Assembly (NCBI GenBank): GCA_026552835.1
Contig: JAPMTY010000109.1
Location: forward strand, 1-16,954
Length of the DNA stretch: 16,954 nt
DNA from: Candidatus Methanoperedens sp.
GTDB taxonomy: Archaea > Halobacteriota > Methanosarcinia > Methanosarcinales > Methanoperedenaceae
Direction: 5' to 3'
Part shown: positions 1-7,235 of the stretch, piece after piece
Layout of the letters: each line of letters begins with the position of its first letter
How positions within the stretch are numbered: the stretch's first letter is position 1
The notes under the pieces: model-generated
Seen by the model: only the letters and a program-made list of their open reading frames with translations
Told to the model about the DNA's origin: nothing
The model's database searches: none
Translations under genes and position numbers: made by a program

Positions 1-1
1 A

Positions 2-652
2 GAACCCATCGAAATCCTGGTAAACCTCGCCAAAAACGGAGAGATTGACCCTTGGAACATCGATATCGTCAAGCTTACGGATAAATTCTTAAAACATGTC
101 GAAGAGCTTGAAAAGATGGATTTACGCGTTTCCGGGAGAACTCTGCTCTACGCAGCCATTCTCCTGCGCATGAAATCCAATGCGCTTGTGGAAGTTGATG
201 AACCTCCCGGAGAAATAATGGATTATGAATCCGACAATTTTGAAATCAGCGATTATCCCATACCAGCGATGCCTCTTAGGCGCTCGTCCAACCGGCCTGT
301 TACGCTTGAGGAGCTTCTATCCGAACTGAAGAAGGCGGAAGCGATAGAAAAGCGAAGGCTTGACCGCGTCAAAAACAAGACTGAAGAGCGCCGCACAACT
401 ATAGAGGAAGTGCTTTCAATCGCCCATGAGGAGGACATCGAAAGCCGGGTTGGGAAAATGAGAAATTTATTAAATGAATTATTCGAGAAACAAAAATATA
501 TCAAATTCTCAGACCTGTCTTCTCCTCTTGACAGGACTGGAATGGTAATGGCTTACCTTGCTATCCTTTTCCTTGCCACGAAAAAGGAAATATGGCTTGA
601 GCAGGAAGAACTTTTCGGTGAGCTTTTCATCCGTAGGCAGGTAGCATCATGA
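2..652 (+). CDS. scpA: Segregation and condensation protein A (kleisin), 5'-truncated by window edge
   Basis: The frame is open from base 2, with no start codon visible, so the gene begins upstream of the window. About 216 residues are visible. The first ones (EPIEILVNLAKNGEIDPWNI) fit the conserved ScpA N-terminal region that contacts the SMC neck, where bacterial homologues read roughly 'PLDLLLHLI...IDI'. The C-terminus (LDRTGMVMAYLAILFLATKK) fits the ScpA winged helix that binds the SMC head. A charged, probably disordered linker lies between them (around bases 330-440). ScpA is the kleisin bridging the two heads of the SMC dimer, with ScpB bound, in chromosome compaction. The stop overlaps the scpB start by 4 bases (ATGA), so the two are translationally coupled. 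An smc gene just upstream is expected from the usual archaeal arrangement but cannot be seen. An ATG at 116 lies inside the conserved domain and is not the start. Confidence 0.9.
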   Translation, partial: EPIEILVNLAKNGEIDPWNIDIVKLTDKFLKHVEELEKMDLRVSGRTLLYAAILLRMKSNALVEVDEPPGEIMDYESDNFEISDYPIPAMPLRRSSNRPVTLEELLSELKKAEAIEKRRLDRVKNKTEERRTTIEEVLSIAHEEDIESRVGKMRNLLNELFEKQKYIKFSDLSSPLDRTGMVMAYLAILFLATKKEIWLEQEELFGELFIRRQVAS

Positions 653-1743
653 GCGGAGATAAGGAGATAATAGAAGCAGCGCTGTTTGCATCTGGCGAAC
701 CTCTGGATATCGTGCAGTTTAGAAATCTCTTAAGAGGAAAGAATGTCCGGGAATTGCTTCAGGAATTAATAGACGAATATGCAGCGCGCGGAAGCCCTAT
801 CGAGATAAGGGAAACCGAGGGCAGGTTCGTTATGCAGGTCAAGCCTGAATTTGCCGAAAAAGTCAGGTCTCTTGCACCCAAGGAACTTCGCTCGCCGGTA
901 CTCCGGACTCTTGCCATGATTGCGTACCACCAGCCCCTGACCGTTGCTGACCTTGTGGATAGAAGGGGAGCTGCCGCTTATGACCATGTGAGGGAACTTG
1001 AGGAGTCAGGGTTTGTATCCGCAGCGCCGCAGGGAAGGACTCGGCTTCTCCAGACAACTGCACGGTTTGCCGAGTATTTTAACCTGGATTCAGGTGACCC
1101 CGAAGCCATCAAGCGCAAGATAATTGAACTTGCCCGCGAGCAGAAGATGGGACTTGACAAATGGCTCGGGAAGCAGGGCATCGGGGTTACTCCGATGTAT
1201 GAATCATTAATGGCACTATGCGGGATTGAGGAATATGAACTCGTAAATCCTTACAACCCCACCGATGAACAACGTGACAGCCTGATGGACCTGGGTGTGC
1301 TTGTGATTTCCAGGGGATATAAAGAAAAGCTGGGTGAATACTTTGACGGGAGAATAATCGAAGTCCAGGCAACTACGTTTGAGGATTTGAACAATTCCAT
1401 CAATATCCTTGCCGAATACGGAAGTAAAAGAAAAGTGAAGGAAAGTATTGAATATATTTTGGGTTTGAAGCAGGAGTATATCGAAAGGGCAAATTTCATT
1501 ACTGCGAAAGTAGCGCCGCAAACTGAAATGGTATCGCGGATTGTCAATGAACTGCGCCTTGGGATTTCAGGGGATGGCATCAAGATAGCGCCGGATTACG
1601 GTACTTCAAGTAAAGGCGAGGAGATTGGAAGTGGGGCTGATATTTTGATACCTACTCATAAGAATGCGGAAGTGGATGTTGTCAAGAGGATTTGCCAGAG
1701 GTATGATGCTGTGATTGAAGGGTTAAAAAAGGTAAAGAAGTAG
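649..1743 (+). CDS. scpB: Segregation and condensation protein B with a long C-terminal extension
   Basis: The protein has 364 aa. Residues 1-75 and about 80-160 look like the two winged-helix domains of ScpB, with the family hallmark LRTLAMIAYHQPLT near residues 86-99 and a helix reading RGAAAYDHVRELEESGFV after it. ScpB dimers bind the ScpA linker in the SMC-ScpAB condensin. The start ATG sits in the 4-base overlap with scpA, so expression is coupled. A typical bacterial ScpB is about 180-200 aa. Here roughly 180 further residues follow (about 180-364), rich in charged helices and ending in an ADILIPTH strand and a lysine-rich tail, which I do not recognise. The extension could be lineage-specific or a fused domain. 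The ScpB call is firm; the role of the extension is unknown. The gene ends only 5 bases before the convergent Yip1 gene. Confidence 0.88.
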   Translation: MSGDKEIIEAALFASGEPLDIVQFRNLLRGKNVRELLQELIDEYAARGSPIEIRETEGRFVMQVKPEFAEKVRSLAPKELRSPVLRTLAMIAYHQPLTVADLVDRRGAAAYDHVRELEESGFVSAAPQGRTRLLQTTARFAEYFNLDSGDPEAIKRKIIELAREQKMGLDKWLGKQGIGVTPMYESLMALCGIEEYELVNPYNPTDEQRDSLMDLGVLVISRGYKEKLGEYFDGRIIEVQATTFEDLNNSINILAEYGSKRKVKESIEYILGLKQEYIERANFITAKVAPQTEMVSRIVNELRLGISGDGIKIAPDYGTSSKGEEIGSGADILIPTHKNAEVDVVKRICQRYDAVIEGLKKVKK

Positions 1744-1748
1744 AGGAA

Positions 1749-2366
1749 TTAATAGCCTCTACTATAAGGTCCACCCATGCCCTCGGAACTAACTGATCCA
1801 ATGGTCAGAAATGCTACAACAATCACAGCTAATATTACAACTATTATGATGGGTATAAGCACAGCCAGAACTGCTTTCCCAGTCGTGAGTTCATGAAGCT
1901 GGCGTATCCCAACAATTTCCACAACCAAAGACCATATCGCTGCTATAAAGCCTATAATCGGTATCCAGCCAAGCACTAATCCCGGCGTCGAGCCGTACAT
2001 AACAGCTTTTATTGTCTGGGCAATTCCCTTCCTCCCGCCCACGACATACACGAAAATATGAAGGAGAGCGCCGCCTATAAATGCCCAGATAATTGCGAAA
2101 ATCGTAAACAGTACAAAGAATATTATCGCAACACCACCTGCTCCTGCTCCCATCAGCATTCCAAGGTTTCCCACTCCCATCATAGAGCCGAATAAGGTGC
2201 CTACGAATGTCAACATGAATGCCAACAATACTGCAAAGAGCGCGGAGTATATGGCCGCAATAATGGCATAGTATTTTATCGCTTCACTCAGGTTTTCTCC
2301 CTTAATAGCATCAAATGTTTTTGACGGCTCTAAGAAAAACCCTTTTACCTTTTCAAAGAAATCCAT
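1749..2366 (-). CDS. Yip1-domain integral membrane protein
   Basis: The protein has 205 aa. A short cytoplasmic N-terminus (MDFFEKVKGFFLEPSKTFDA) is typical of prokaryotic Yip1 proteins, whose 'hhL.P.ktF..l' start precedes the membrane part. About five hydrophobic segments follow, around residues 31-60, 75-108, 118-135, 136-155 and 166-192, with glycine-rich stretches, and the tail is short and polar. In eukaryotes Yip1 proteins act in membrane traffic; the archaeal and bacterial members have no settled function. The start is supported by a GGTGGT ribosome binding site (plus-strand ACCACC at 2372-2377), 5 bases from the ATG. It is convergent with scpB and divergent from the AMMECR1 gene. The family call rests on the N-terminal motif and topology. 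Confidence 0.75.
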   Translation of the reverse strand: MDFFEKVKGFFLEPSKTFDAIKGENLSEAIKYYAIIAAIYSALFAVLLAFMLTFVGTLFGSMMGVGNLGMLMGAGAGGVAIIFFVLFTIFAIIWAFIGGALLHIFVYVVGGRKGIAQTIKAVMYGSTPGLVLGWIPIIGFIAAIWSLVVEIVGIRQLHELTTGKAVLAVLIPIIIVVILAVIVVAFLTIGSVSSEGMGGPYSRGY

Positions 2367-2398
2367 GTATTACCACCAACGTTTTTAAAGAAGTTCAA

Positions 2399-2461
2399 AC
2401 TATATATCTTTTTACTTAATTAAATAATTTATAAATCTATTCTCTGAAAAAACATATATCC
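2399..2461. promoter_or_regulatory. Divergent promoter region between Yip1 and AMMECR1 genes
   Basis: This A+T-rich stretch holds TATA-like boxes for both directions. On the minus strand, GATATATAG (plus 2400-2408) would place transcription start near 2379, just upstream of the Yip1 ribosome binding site. On the plus strand there are two candidates: TTTATAAAT (2428-2436), giving a short leader, or CATATAT (2453-2459), whose centre is about 27 bases before the ATG at 2483 and would give a leaderless AMMECR1 message. The second fits the lack of a ribosome binding site before 2483. The positions follow the usual archaeal TATA-to-start distance and are inferred. Confidence 0.5.
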
Positions 2462-2482
2462 CAGCAAAGATAATCCTTAATC

Positions 2483-3091
2483 ATGCTCACAAAACAAGAG
2501 GGAGAACTGGCAGTTCGCCTTGCAAGAAAGGCTATAGAAGAATGCCTGAAAAACGGGAAGAAAATCAGCCCGGATAACCTGCCTAAAGTATTCAAAGAGA
2601 AACGCGGCGTCTTTGTGACTTTAAATAAGAAAAAAGGAAGTAAAGAACTTCGAGGCTGCATCGGCCGGCCTTATCCCATATTGCCGCTCGGGGAGGCGAT
2701 AATAGTTTCGGCAATCAACGCAGCCCGGGACGACCCTCGTTTTCACCCTGTTAAACCTGAAGAGATAAATGACCTTGCTATCGAAGTCACTGTGCTCACT
2801 GTTCCAAAACGTATAAAGGCAAAGCCAAAAGAACTCCCTGATAAAATAGTAATCGGGAAGGACGGCCTGATAGTGGCGGCGAGCATGAGTTCAGGGTTAT
2901 TGCTCCCCCAGGTTGCAGTTGAACATGGTTTTGATTCCACGGAATTCCTTTGCCAGACCTGCATGAAAGCCGGGCTTATGCCTGACGCATGGCTTAACGG
3001 CGCCGAGGTATATTCGTTTGAAGGGCAGATATTCGAGGAGATTGAGCCGTGCGGGGAAGTAAAGGAAAAGGATATTAAGTCATGTGGATAA
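2483..3091 (+). CDS. AMMECR1-domain protein (TIGR00296 family)
   Basis: The protein has 202 aa, the usual length for archaeal single-domain AMMECR1 proteins. The family signature LRGCIG is at residues 56-61, followed by DPRF at 84-87, a conserved [10 protein letters not shown] at 140-149 and a C-x2-C-x-KAGL block near 157-165. The domain is found in all three domains of life (human AMMECR1) and its biochemical role is unsettled; archaeal copies often lie near MEMO-type or radical SAM genes, none of which is visible here. No ribosome binding site precedes the ATG, so the message may be leaderless. The DUF2111 gene follows after 24 bases and is probably cotranscribed. The C-terminal CG after KDIKS is a natural end, not a truncation. 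Confidence 0.9.
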   Translation: MLTKQEGELAVRLARKAIEECLKNGKKISPDNLPKVFKEKRGVFVTLNKKKGSKELRGCIGRPYPILPLGEAIIVSAINAARDDPRFHPVKPEEINDLAIEVTVLTVPKRIKAKPKELPDKIVIGKDGLIVAASMSSGLLLPQVAVEHGFDSTEFLCQTCMKAGLMPDAWLNGAEVYSFEGQIFEEIEPCGEVKEKDIKSCG

Positions 3092-3115
3092 GATTAATGA
3101 TAAGGAGTGATTGAA

Positions 3116-3508
3116 ATGCCCTTTTTGAATTTATCATCAGATTCCGATAGCGAGGAAATTCTTCCGATTGCAAGAATGGTGCATGAACTTTTTTCCCTTC
3201 CTGTCACGATGCGCAGCAAGAACAAAAAAGGCGTCAGGCTTGAGAAAGGGAAAGTGGTCGATAAGGATTATACCGGCCCGATACTTGAAGAGGCTTTAAA
3301 CAAAAATCAGGTTATCCATACCATCCCTGACAGCGGTGCATACAAGGGAATTCCAGTAGTTGTTGCCCCAATCCAGGACAGCGAAGGAAATCCTGTTGCA
3401 GCCGTGGGTATTGTGGATGTGGTCTGCACCATCGACCTGGCATCCGTATTCGGGAATTATCCGCAGATAGTGCGGCAGGTGGAAGAAAAGAAAGGGAAGA
3501 AGTTTTGA
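3116..3508 (+). CDS. DUF2111-domain protein
   Basis: The protein has 130 aa from the ATG at 3116. A GTG at 3107 lies inside the ribosome binding site (GGAGTGA, 3104-3110), so the ATG, with 5-8 bases of spacing, is the better start. The protein resembles the DUF2111 family of methanogenic archaea: an N-terminal helix region (EEILPIARMVHELFSLPVT, residues 13-31), then an alpha/beta core with GIPVVVAPIQDSEGNPVAAV at 78-97 followed by GIVDVV. The last strand pair resembles the ligand-sensing folds of the PAS/GAF class, but that is only an impression. The function is unknown. It lies between AMMECR1 and the L40e-GGGPS pair on the same strand. Confidence 0.75.
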   Translation: MPFLNLSSDSDSEEILPIARMVHELFSLPVTMRSKNKKGVRLEKGKVVDKDYTGPILEEALNKNQVIHTIPDSGAYKGIPVVVAPIQDSEGNPVAAVGIVDVVCTIDLASVFGNYPQIVRQVEEKKGKKF

Positions 3509-3563
3509 ACCAAAGGGTTAAATCTGATAACATTATAGTAAGCAGTCCTACCAGAGGTGAATC

Positions 3564-3713
3564 ATGGCAAGATTTCCAGAAGCGGAAAAAGTACTTTTAC
3601 ATATGAAAATATGCATGAAATGCAATGCGCGAAATTCAGTACGTGCAACAAGATGCAGGAAATGCGGATATACAAATCTTAGAATGAAATCAAAGGAACT
3701 TAAGGGAACGTAA
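3564..3713 (+). CDS. rpl40e: Ribosomal protein L40e
   Basis: A 49-aa zinc-ribbon protein starting [20 protein letters not shown]. Four cysteines at residues 17, 20, 31 and 34 form two C-x2-C knuckles separated by a basic stretch ([10 protein letters not shown]), and the tail is basic. This matches archaeal L40e (eL40), a protein of the large ribosomal subunit; in eukaryotes it is made as a ubiquitin fusion, which is absent here as expected. The GAGGTGA ribosome binding site at 3554-3560 sets the start. A TATA-like CATTATAG near 3531-3538 could be its promoter. The gene ends 5 bases before the GGGPS start, so the two probably share a transcript. Confidence 0.93.
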   Translation: MARFPEAEKVLLHMKICMKCNARNSVRATRCRKCGYTNLRMKSKELKGT

Positions 3714-3718
3714 ACCAG

Positions 3719-4465
3719 ATGGTCGTCGAGGAACGCCTCAACCAGATTGTTGAAAAAGAAGGTGCAGTTCACCTTACCCTCATCGACCCTGATTCCCAGT
3801 TACCCAAGGTCGCAGGGAAAATCGCACACGAGGCGTCACTTGGCGGTACTGATGCTATAATGGTGGGGGGCTCTACGGGAGCCACGGGTGTTACGGTTGA
3901 ACAGACCGTCCAGGCGATAAAATCTGCCTGCGACCTCCCGGTGATATTATTTCCGGCAAATGCAGGCGGACTTGCCGAGGGCGCAGATGCCGTGTTTTTT
4001 ATGAGCCTTCTCAATTCCAGGGATGTGAATTATGTTACCACGAACCAGGCTATAGGCGCGCCGCTTGTGTATAAGCATGGCATCGAACCGATATCCATGG
4101 CGTATATCATAATAGAACCAGGCGGAGCCGCAGGATGGGTGGGCGATGCGCGCCTGATACCGAGAAATAAACCCAAACTTGCAGTCGCATACGCGCTTGC
4201 GGCGAAATACCTTGGAATGCATTATATTTATCTTGAAGCCGGCTCAGGCGCAGATAAGCCTGTGCCTGTTGAGATGGTCGCAGCTGTGAAAAAGGCTGTA
4301 GGAGAAGAGACAAAGGTGATTGTTGGCGGCGGCATCAGGGACGGACCAACTGCGAGGGAACGGGTAAAAGCGGGCGCAGATATGATATGCACAGGCACGA
4401 TTGTTGAACAGGTTCAGGATATCAAGGGAAAGATAGAAGAACTTGTCAAAGCGATAAAATCATAA
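3719..4465 (+). CDS. Geranylgeranylglyceryl phosphate synthase (GGGPS)
   Basis: The protein has 248 aa with a TIM-barrel layout. It joins geranylgeranyl diphosphate to sn-glycerol 1-phosphate, the first committed step of archaeal ether lipid synthesis. Visible motifs are TLIDPD (residues 20-25, metal/diphosphate site), GGSTG (50-54), YLEAGSG (171-177), VGGGIR (202-207) and TGTIVE (225-230), the last three forming the glycerol-phosphate binding loops shared by GGGPS and PcrB. The start follows the L40e stop by 5 bases, without a clear separate ribosome binding site, which suggests coupling with L40e. It is convergent with the SDR gene, 6 bases away. Bacterial PcrB uses longer substrates; in an archaeal setting GGGPS is the natural reading. 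Confidence 0.95.
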   Translation: MVVEERLNQIVEKEGAVHLTLIDPDSQLPKVAGKIAHEASLGGTDAIMVGGSTGATGVTVEQTVQAIKSACDLPVILFPANAGGLAEGADAVFFMSLLNSRDVNYVTTNQAIGAPLVYKHGIEPISMAYIIIEPGGAAGWVGDARLIPRNKPKLAVAYALAAKYLGMHYIYLEAGSGADKPVPVEMVAAVKKAVGEETKVIVGGGIRDGPTARERVKAGADMICTGTIVEQVQDIKGKIEELVKAIKS

Positions 4466-4471
4466 AATTTG

Positions 4472-5368
4472 CTATTTAATTTCCGGTTCTATTTTCCTGA
4501 TGCTTTCCTTAAATGAAATCGGCTCAAACCCGAATATCTTTTTGAGGTCATTCGGTTCGCAAACCATGTTATTCTGAAGCGATTCTACCAGCCAGTAAAC
4601 CACATTAGGATTCACAGGCGAAAGCTTTCCAAGCACTGCTGCCGAGAGCCGGTTCCATGAACCTGGAATAGAAATAAATATCTTTTTTAAACCAAGTTCC
4701 TCTGAATACTGCTGCATCAATTCCTTATATGTGAAAATCTGTGAGCAGCCTATGTCATAGCATTTGTTCAAGGTTTCTTTCCGGTCAAGGCACTCCACAA
4801 GATAACGTATCACATCGTCGATGTAAATGGGCTGCACTTTTGTTTTCTCCCATTTAAGGACAGGGATAATTGGAAACTTTCGAACAGCAGTATCCAGAAT
4901 ATCAAAAGCTGCGCCTCCCCTGCCTATTATGACCGATGCCCTGAAAATCGTGTAACCGATGCCGCTGTTCTTGATTATTTCTTCAACTTCCTTCCTGCTC
5001 TCTAGGTGATGCGACAGCTTTTCATCAGGATTTCTCATGCCTGTCAGGTGTATAATCCTCTTAACGCCATTCAGCTTGCAGGCTTTGACAGTGTTATTTA
5101 TTGCAAGCCTGTCGAGTATATCAAACCTTTTCTGCTCACCCTTTGGCTGGTTTCCCATCATGTGAATAAAGTAATATACAGTGTCTATGCCTTCTGTTGC
5201 CCTGACCAGCGAATCATAATCAAGGACATCGCCTGTTAAGTAAGTGATATTAGGTTTTTCCTGGCTTGCCGGTTTCCTGACAAGGCATCTGACCTCCAAG
5301 TTTTTTACAGATAATGCCTTCAAAACCCGGGCGCCTATGAAACCTGTTGAGCCTGTTAGGAGTATCAT
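4472..5368 (-). CDS. Atypical SDR / NAD(P)H-binding protein (NDUFA9/NmrA-like)
   Basis: The protein has 298 aa. An N-terminal Rossmann nucleotide-binding motif TGSTGFIG (residues 5-12) is followed by GDVLDYDSL (about 46-54), the position that usually contacts the adenine. Other elements are HLTGM around 107-111 and FRASVIIGRGG in the middle. The classical Y-x3-K catalytic pair of SDRs is not evident; SHHLESRKEVEEII stands where atypical SDR families carry 'L.SK..vE'. This fits the NmrA/NDUFA9-like group, which includes regulators, quinone-complex accessory proteins and reductases, so the substrate cannot be named. There is no ribosome binding site before the ATG; an A+T-rich box at about 5385-5397 could give a leaderless message. 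The YkgJ-like gene lies 50 bases upstream on the same strand. Confidence 0.82.
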   Translation of the reverse strand: MILLTGSTGFIGARVLKALSVKNLEVRCLVRKPASQEKPNITYLTGDVLDYDSLVRATEGIDTVYYFIHMMGNQPKGEQKRFDILDRLAINNTVKACKLNGVKRIIHLTGMRNPDEKLSHHLESRKEVEEIIKNSGIGYTIFRASVIIGRGGAAFDILDTAVRKFPIIPVLKWEKTKVQPIYIDDVIRYLVECLDRKETLNKCYDIGCSQIFTYKELMQQYSEELGLKKIFISIPGSWNRLSAAVLGKLSPVNPNVVYWLVESLQNNMVCEPNDLKKIFGFEPISFKESIRKIEPEIK

Positions 5369-5418
5369 ATATATTCTCTATGGGATTTTTTAATTTATCT
5401 GCTACCGGATGTTATGCC

Positions 5419-5706
5419 TCAATTCCTATAGCGTGCTTCAGCTGTTTTTTCTTCAATAAAATAATAGCCGCACGGTTGATGCTCCTGCTCATCATGTGTT
5501 CTTGGATATTTCCTGCACGTGGGCGGCCTGATGCCGTGTATGGTGCAGACGGCTTTGTGAGAATTATGATTTTCGAATTTCAGGAACGGGCATTTATATA
5601 AAAACATGCAGCAAGACCCGCAATTTTTACATTCACCGACGCGGGTGTCATCTACCGGAAGAATACTTGTGGCAGCTCTCTTGATTTTACCAGCCAAACG
5701 ATCCAT
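5419..5706 (-). CDS. YkgJ-like cysteine-cluster protein
   Basis: The protein has 95 aa from the ATG at 5706. Eight cysteines lie at residues 26, 29, 32, 33, 39, 54, 64 and 79. The CKNCGSCC block at 26-33 and the later CTIHGIRPPTCRKYP (54-68) match the YkgJ / CxxCxxCC family, thought to bind zinc or an iron-sulfur cluster; the function is unknown. A longer frame reaches an ATG at 5784, but that extension runs through a palindromic repeat. A TATA box sits about 29 bases before 5706, which supports 5706 and a leaderless message. It is probably transcribed with the SDR gene downstream. Confidence 0.78.
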   Translation of the reverse strand: MDRLAGKIKRAATSILPVDDTRVGECKNCGSCCMFLYKCPFLKFENHNSHKAVCTIHGIRPPTCRKYPRTHDEQEHQPCGYYFIEEKTAEARYRN

Positions 5707-5730
5707 CGGTCGATTAATGTAATGCAGAAT

Positions 5731-5739
5731 ATATAAATA
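5731..5739 (-). promoter_or_regulatory. TATA box for the YkgJ-like gene
   Basis: On the minus strand this reads TATTTATAT, a near-consensus archaeal TATA element. Its centre is about 29 bases before the ATG at 5706, so transcription would start at or within a few bases of the start codon. No ribosome binding site is present, in line with a leaderless transcript. Confidence 0.55.
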
Positions 5740-5761
5740 TTTTGATGTGATTTTTTGTGCC

Positions 5762-5809
5762 CTTTGCGGTAAAAAATCCTGCACCGCAAAGACTCAAAGA
5801 GCGCAAAGT
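5762..5809. repeat. Palindromic intergenic repeat with CAAAG units
   Basis: CTTTGCGGT (5762-5770) and ACCGCAAAG (5783-5791) are perfect 9-base complements around a 12-base loop. They are followed by further CAAAG units at 5795-5799 and 5805-5809. Elements of this look are common dispersed intergenic repeats in bacteria and archaea. Here it lies between the YkgJ-like gene and the fluoride riboswitch. Confidence 0.6.
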
Positions 5810-5879
5810 TAGTTTAGACGAAATTTAACACCAAACATATACGAAAAACTGAAAAGCTTAATTACTTCCAGTACATTAA

Positions 5880-5950
5880 AAGCGGCTGTTCCTTTTGGAA
5901 CAGGCGATGGAGTTCGCCTTTAACCGCTTGATAGCTGATAACTCCTACCA
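5880..5950 (+). promoter_or_regulatory. Fluoride riboswitch (crcB motif)
   Basis: The core at 5902-5949 matches the fluoride riboswitch almost base for base: AGGCGATGGAGTTCGCC, then TAACCGCT, then GCTGATAACTCCTACC. Stem P1 is GGCGA (5903-5907) with TCGCC (5914-5918). P2 is GCT (5926-5928) with AGC (5933-5935). The pseudoknot pairs the P1 loop GGAGT (5909-5913) with ACTCC (5941-5945), as in known structures. The RNA binds fluoride through magnesium ions. It lies directly upstream of the antiporter. CTCCT (5942-5946) can also pair with the ribosome binding site AGGAG (5961-5965), so the likely mechanism is translational: fluoride holds the ACTCC strand in the pseudoknot and frees the ribosome site. 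The pairings are seen; the mechanism is inferred. Confidence 0.93.
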
Positions 5951-5972
5951 ACATTTCGAAAGGAGATAGAAT

Positions 5973-7121
5973 ATGAGAGCGGACATAATAGCGATTGTAG
6001 GTCTGATAGTTTTCATCTCAAGTTTAATTTCCCTGAGAGTTGGATTATCTGTAGCGATTATTGAAATTCTCTTCGGGGGGATTGCCGGGAATCTGGGAGT
6101 TCAGCCTGAGGATTGGATGCTGTATTTAGCAAGCTTCGGGGGAATTCTCCTGACATTTCTTGCAGGGACTGAAATCGATACCGGGTTAATGAAAAGAAAA
6201 TTTAAAGAGAGCTTTTTAATCGGCGTTTTCTCATTTCTCGCGCCTTTTACCGGGGTTTTCCTTTATACATACTATGTTGCACATTGGAATCTGTTTGCAT
6301 CTTTAATTGCAGGGACGGCCCTCTCTGAAACATCGCTGGCTGTGGTCTATTCGGTTCTTGTGGAAACCGGATTGTCCAAAACTGAGATTGGTAAATTAAT
6401 TATGGCATCTACCTTTATAACCGATATGGGCACTGCGATTGCGTTAAGCGTATTATTTGTCAGGCCAACGCTGTATACGGCCATCTTTATTTTGGTTTCA
6501 TTGTGCATGATTTATCTTGCAGGAAATTTTTCGCATTACGTTTTCCATAATCCGAAATTGAAGAATAAAGTGATCGAGCCAGAAATAAAATATATCTTCC
6601 TGCTTTTGTTCATGTTTATGTTTTTCGCAAATATAGGCGAGGGGCAGGCGGTCTTGCCTGCATTTGTCCTGGGACTGGTTATGTCAAAACATTTTACTGA
6701 GACATCGGAGACGAAGGAGGTAAGGAACAGGTTGAGAACTGTTGCTTATGCTGTTATTACCCCGATATTTTTTATTGTTGCAGGCTTGAAGGTCTCATTG
6801 CCGCTGATCGCATCTGCATTTTGGGTATTTGCAGCAATTTTCATTGTTAAACAGTTGAGTAAATTCATCGGCGTTTATTTTCTTGCGAAAAAATATATTC
6901 CTGATGGAAATATTTATACCACGCTGTTAATGAGTACAGGTTTGACCTTCGGCCTCGTGGCAAGCCTGTTCGGGCTGCAGTCGGGTTTGATAAACCAGGT
7001 GCAGTATTCTGTTTTGACAGGAGTGCTGATAGCAAGCGCGGTTATCCCGACAATCATAGCGCAGAAATGGTTTATGCCTGTTCATTCTGAGGATATTGTG
7101 GATTTGAAGAATGGGAATTGA
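5973..7121 (+). CDS. CPA2-family cation:proton antiporter under fluoride riboswitch control
   Basis: The protein has 382 aa, mostly hydrophobic, with roughly 11-13 membrane segments in the Na+/H+ exchanger (KefB/NapA-like) pattern. Recognisable blocks are TFLAGTEID (residues 61-69), TALSETSLAVVY (115-126) and STFITDMGTA (146-155). Asp151 is the likely ion-binding acid in the unwound helix; a single Asp appears where electrogenic members have two. The start ATG has an AAGGAGAT ribosome binding site with 5 bases of spacing. Fluoride riboswitches are known mainly upstream of Fluc/CrcB channels and CLC-type F-/H+ antiporters, and in some genomes upstream of Na+/H+ antiporter-type genes. The control here suggests a role in fluoride or acid stress, for example pH or cation balance after HF entry, or fluoride export itself. 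The ion is not determined by the sequence. Confidence 0.88.
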   Translation: MRADIIAIVGLIVFISSLISLRVGLSVAIIEILFGGIAGNLGVQPEDWMLYLASFGGILLTFLAGTEIDTGLMKRKFKESFLIGVFSFLAPFTGVFLYTYYVAHWNLFASLIAGTALSETSLAVVYSVLVETGLSKTEIGKLIMASTFITDMGTAIALSVLFVRPTLYTAIFILVSLCMIYLAGNFSHYVFHNPKLKNKVIEPEIKYIFLLLFMFMFFANIGEGQAVLPAFVLGLVMSKHFTETSETKEVRNRLRTVAYAVITPIFFIVAGLKVSLPLIASAFWVFAAIFIVKQLSKFIGVYFLAKKYIPDGNIYTTLLMSTGLTFGLVASLFGLQSGLINQVQYSVLTGVLIASAVIPTIIAQKWFMPVHSEDIVDLKNGN

Positions 7122-7143
7122 AAAATGGCACAAACATTAACAG

Positions 7144-7171
7144 CGAACTCAATACGAACTCGTACGAACTC
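7144..7171 (+). repeat. Three short direct repeats CGAACTC
   Basis: CGAACTC occurs at 7144-7150, 7155-7161 and 7165-7171, spaced 11 and 10 bases, about one helical turn each. They lie just after the antiporter stop. They could be a protein binding array or simple-sequence drift. The surrounding interval 7122-7491 carries no convincing gene, only these repeats and the two hairpins listed next. Confidence 0.4.
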
Positions 7172-7235
7172 ATAGTTAAATATTTTCAACTGTCCGGCGC
7201 GCCGATATAAACCGATGCAACCGCCTCACATCAAA

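Noticed and set aside
1251..1583. Several minus-strand frames inside scpB
   Set aside because: They are antisense shadows with no promoter, ribosome site or family motif.
5707..5784. Upstream start (ATG 5784) for the YkgJ-like protein
   Set aside because: The extension is encoded by a palindromic repeat and the TATA box, so it is unlikely to be translated.
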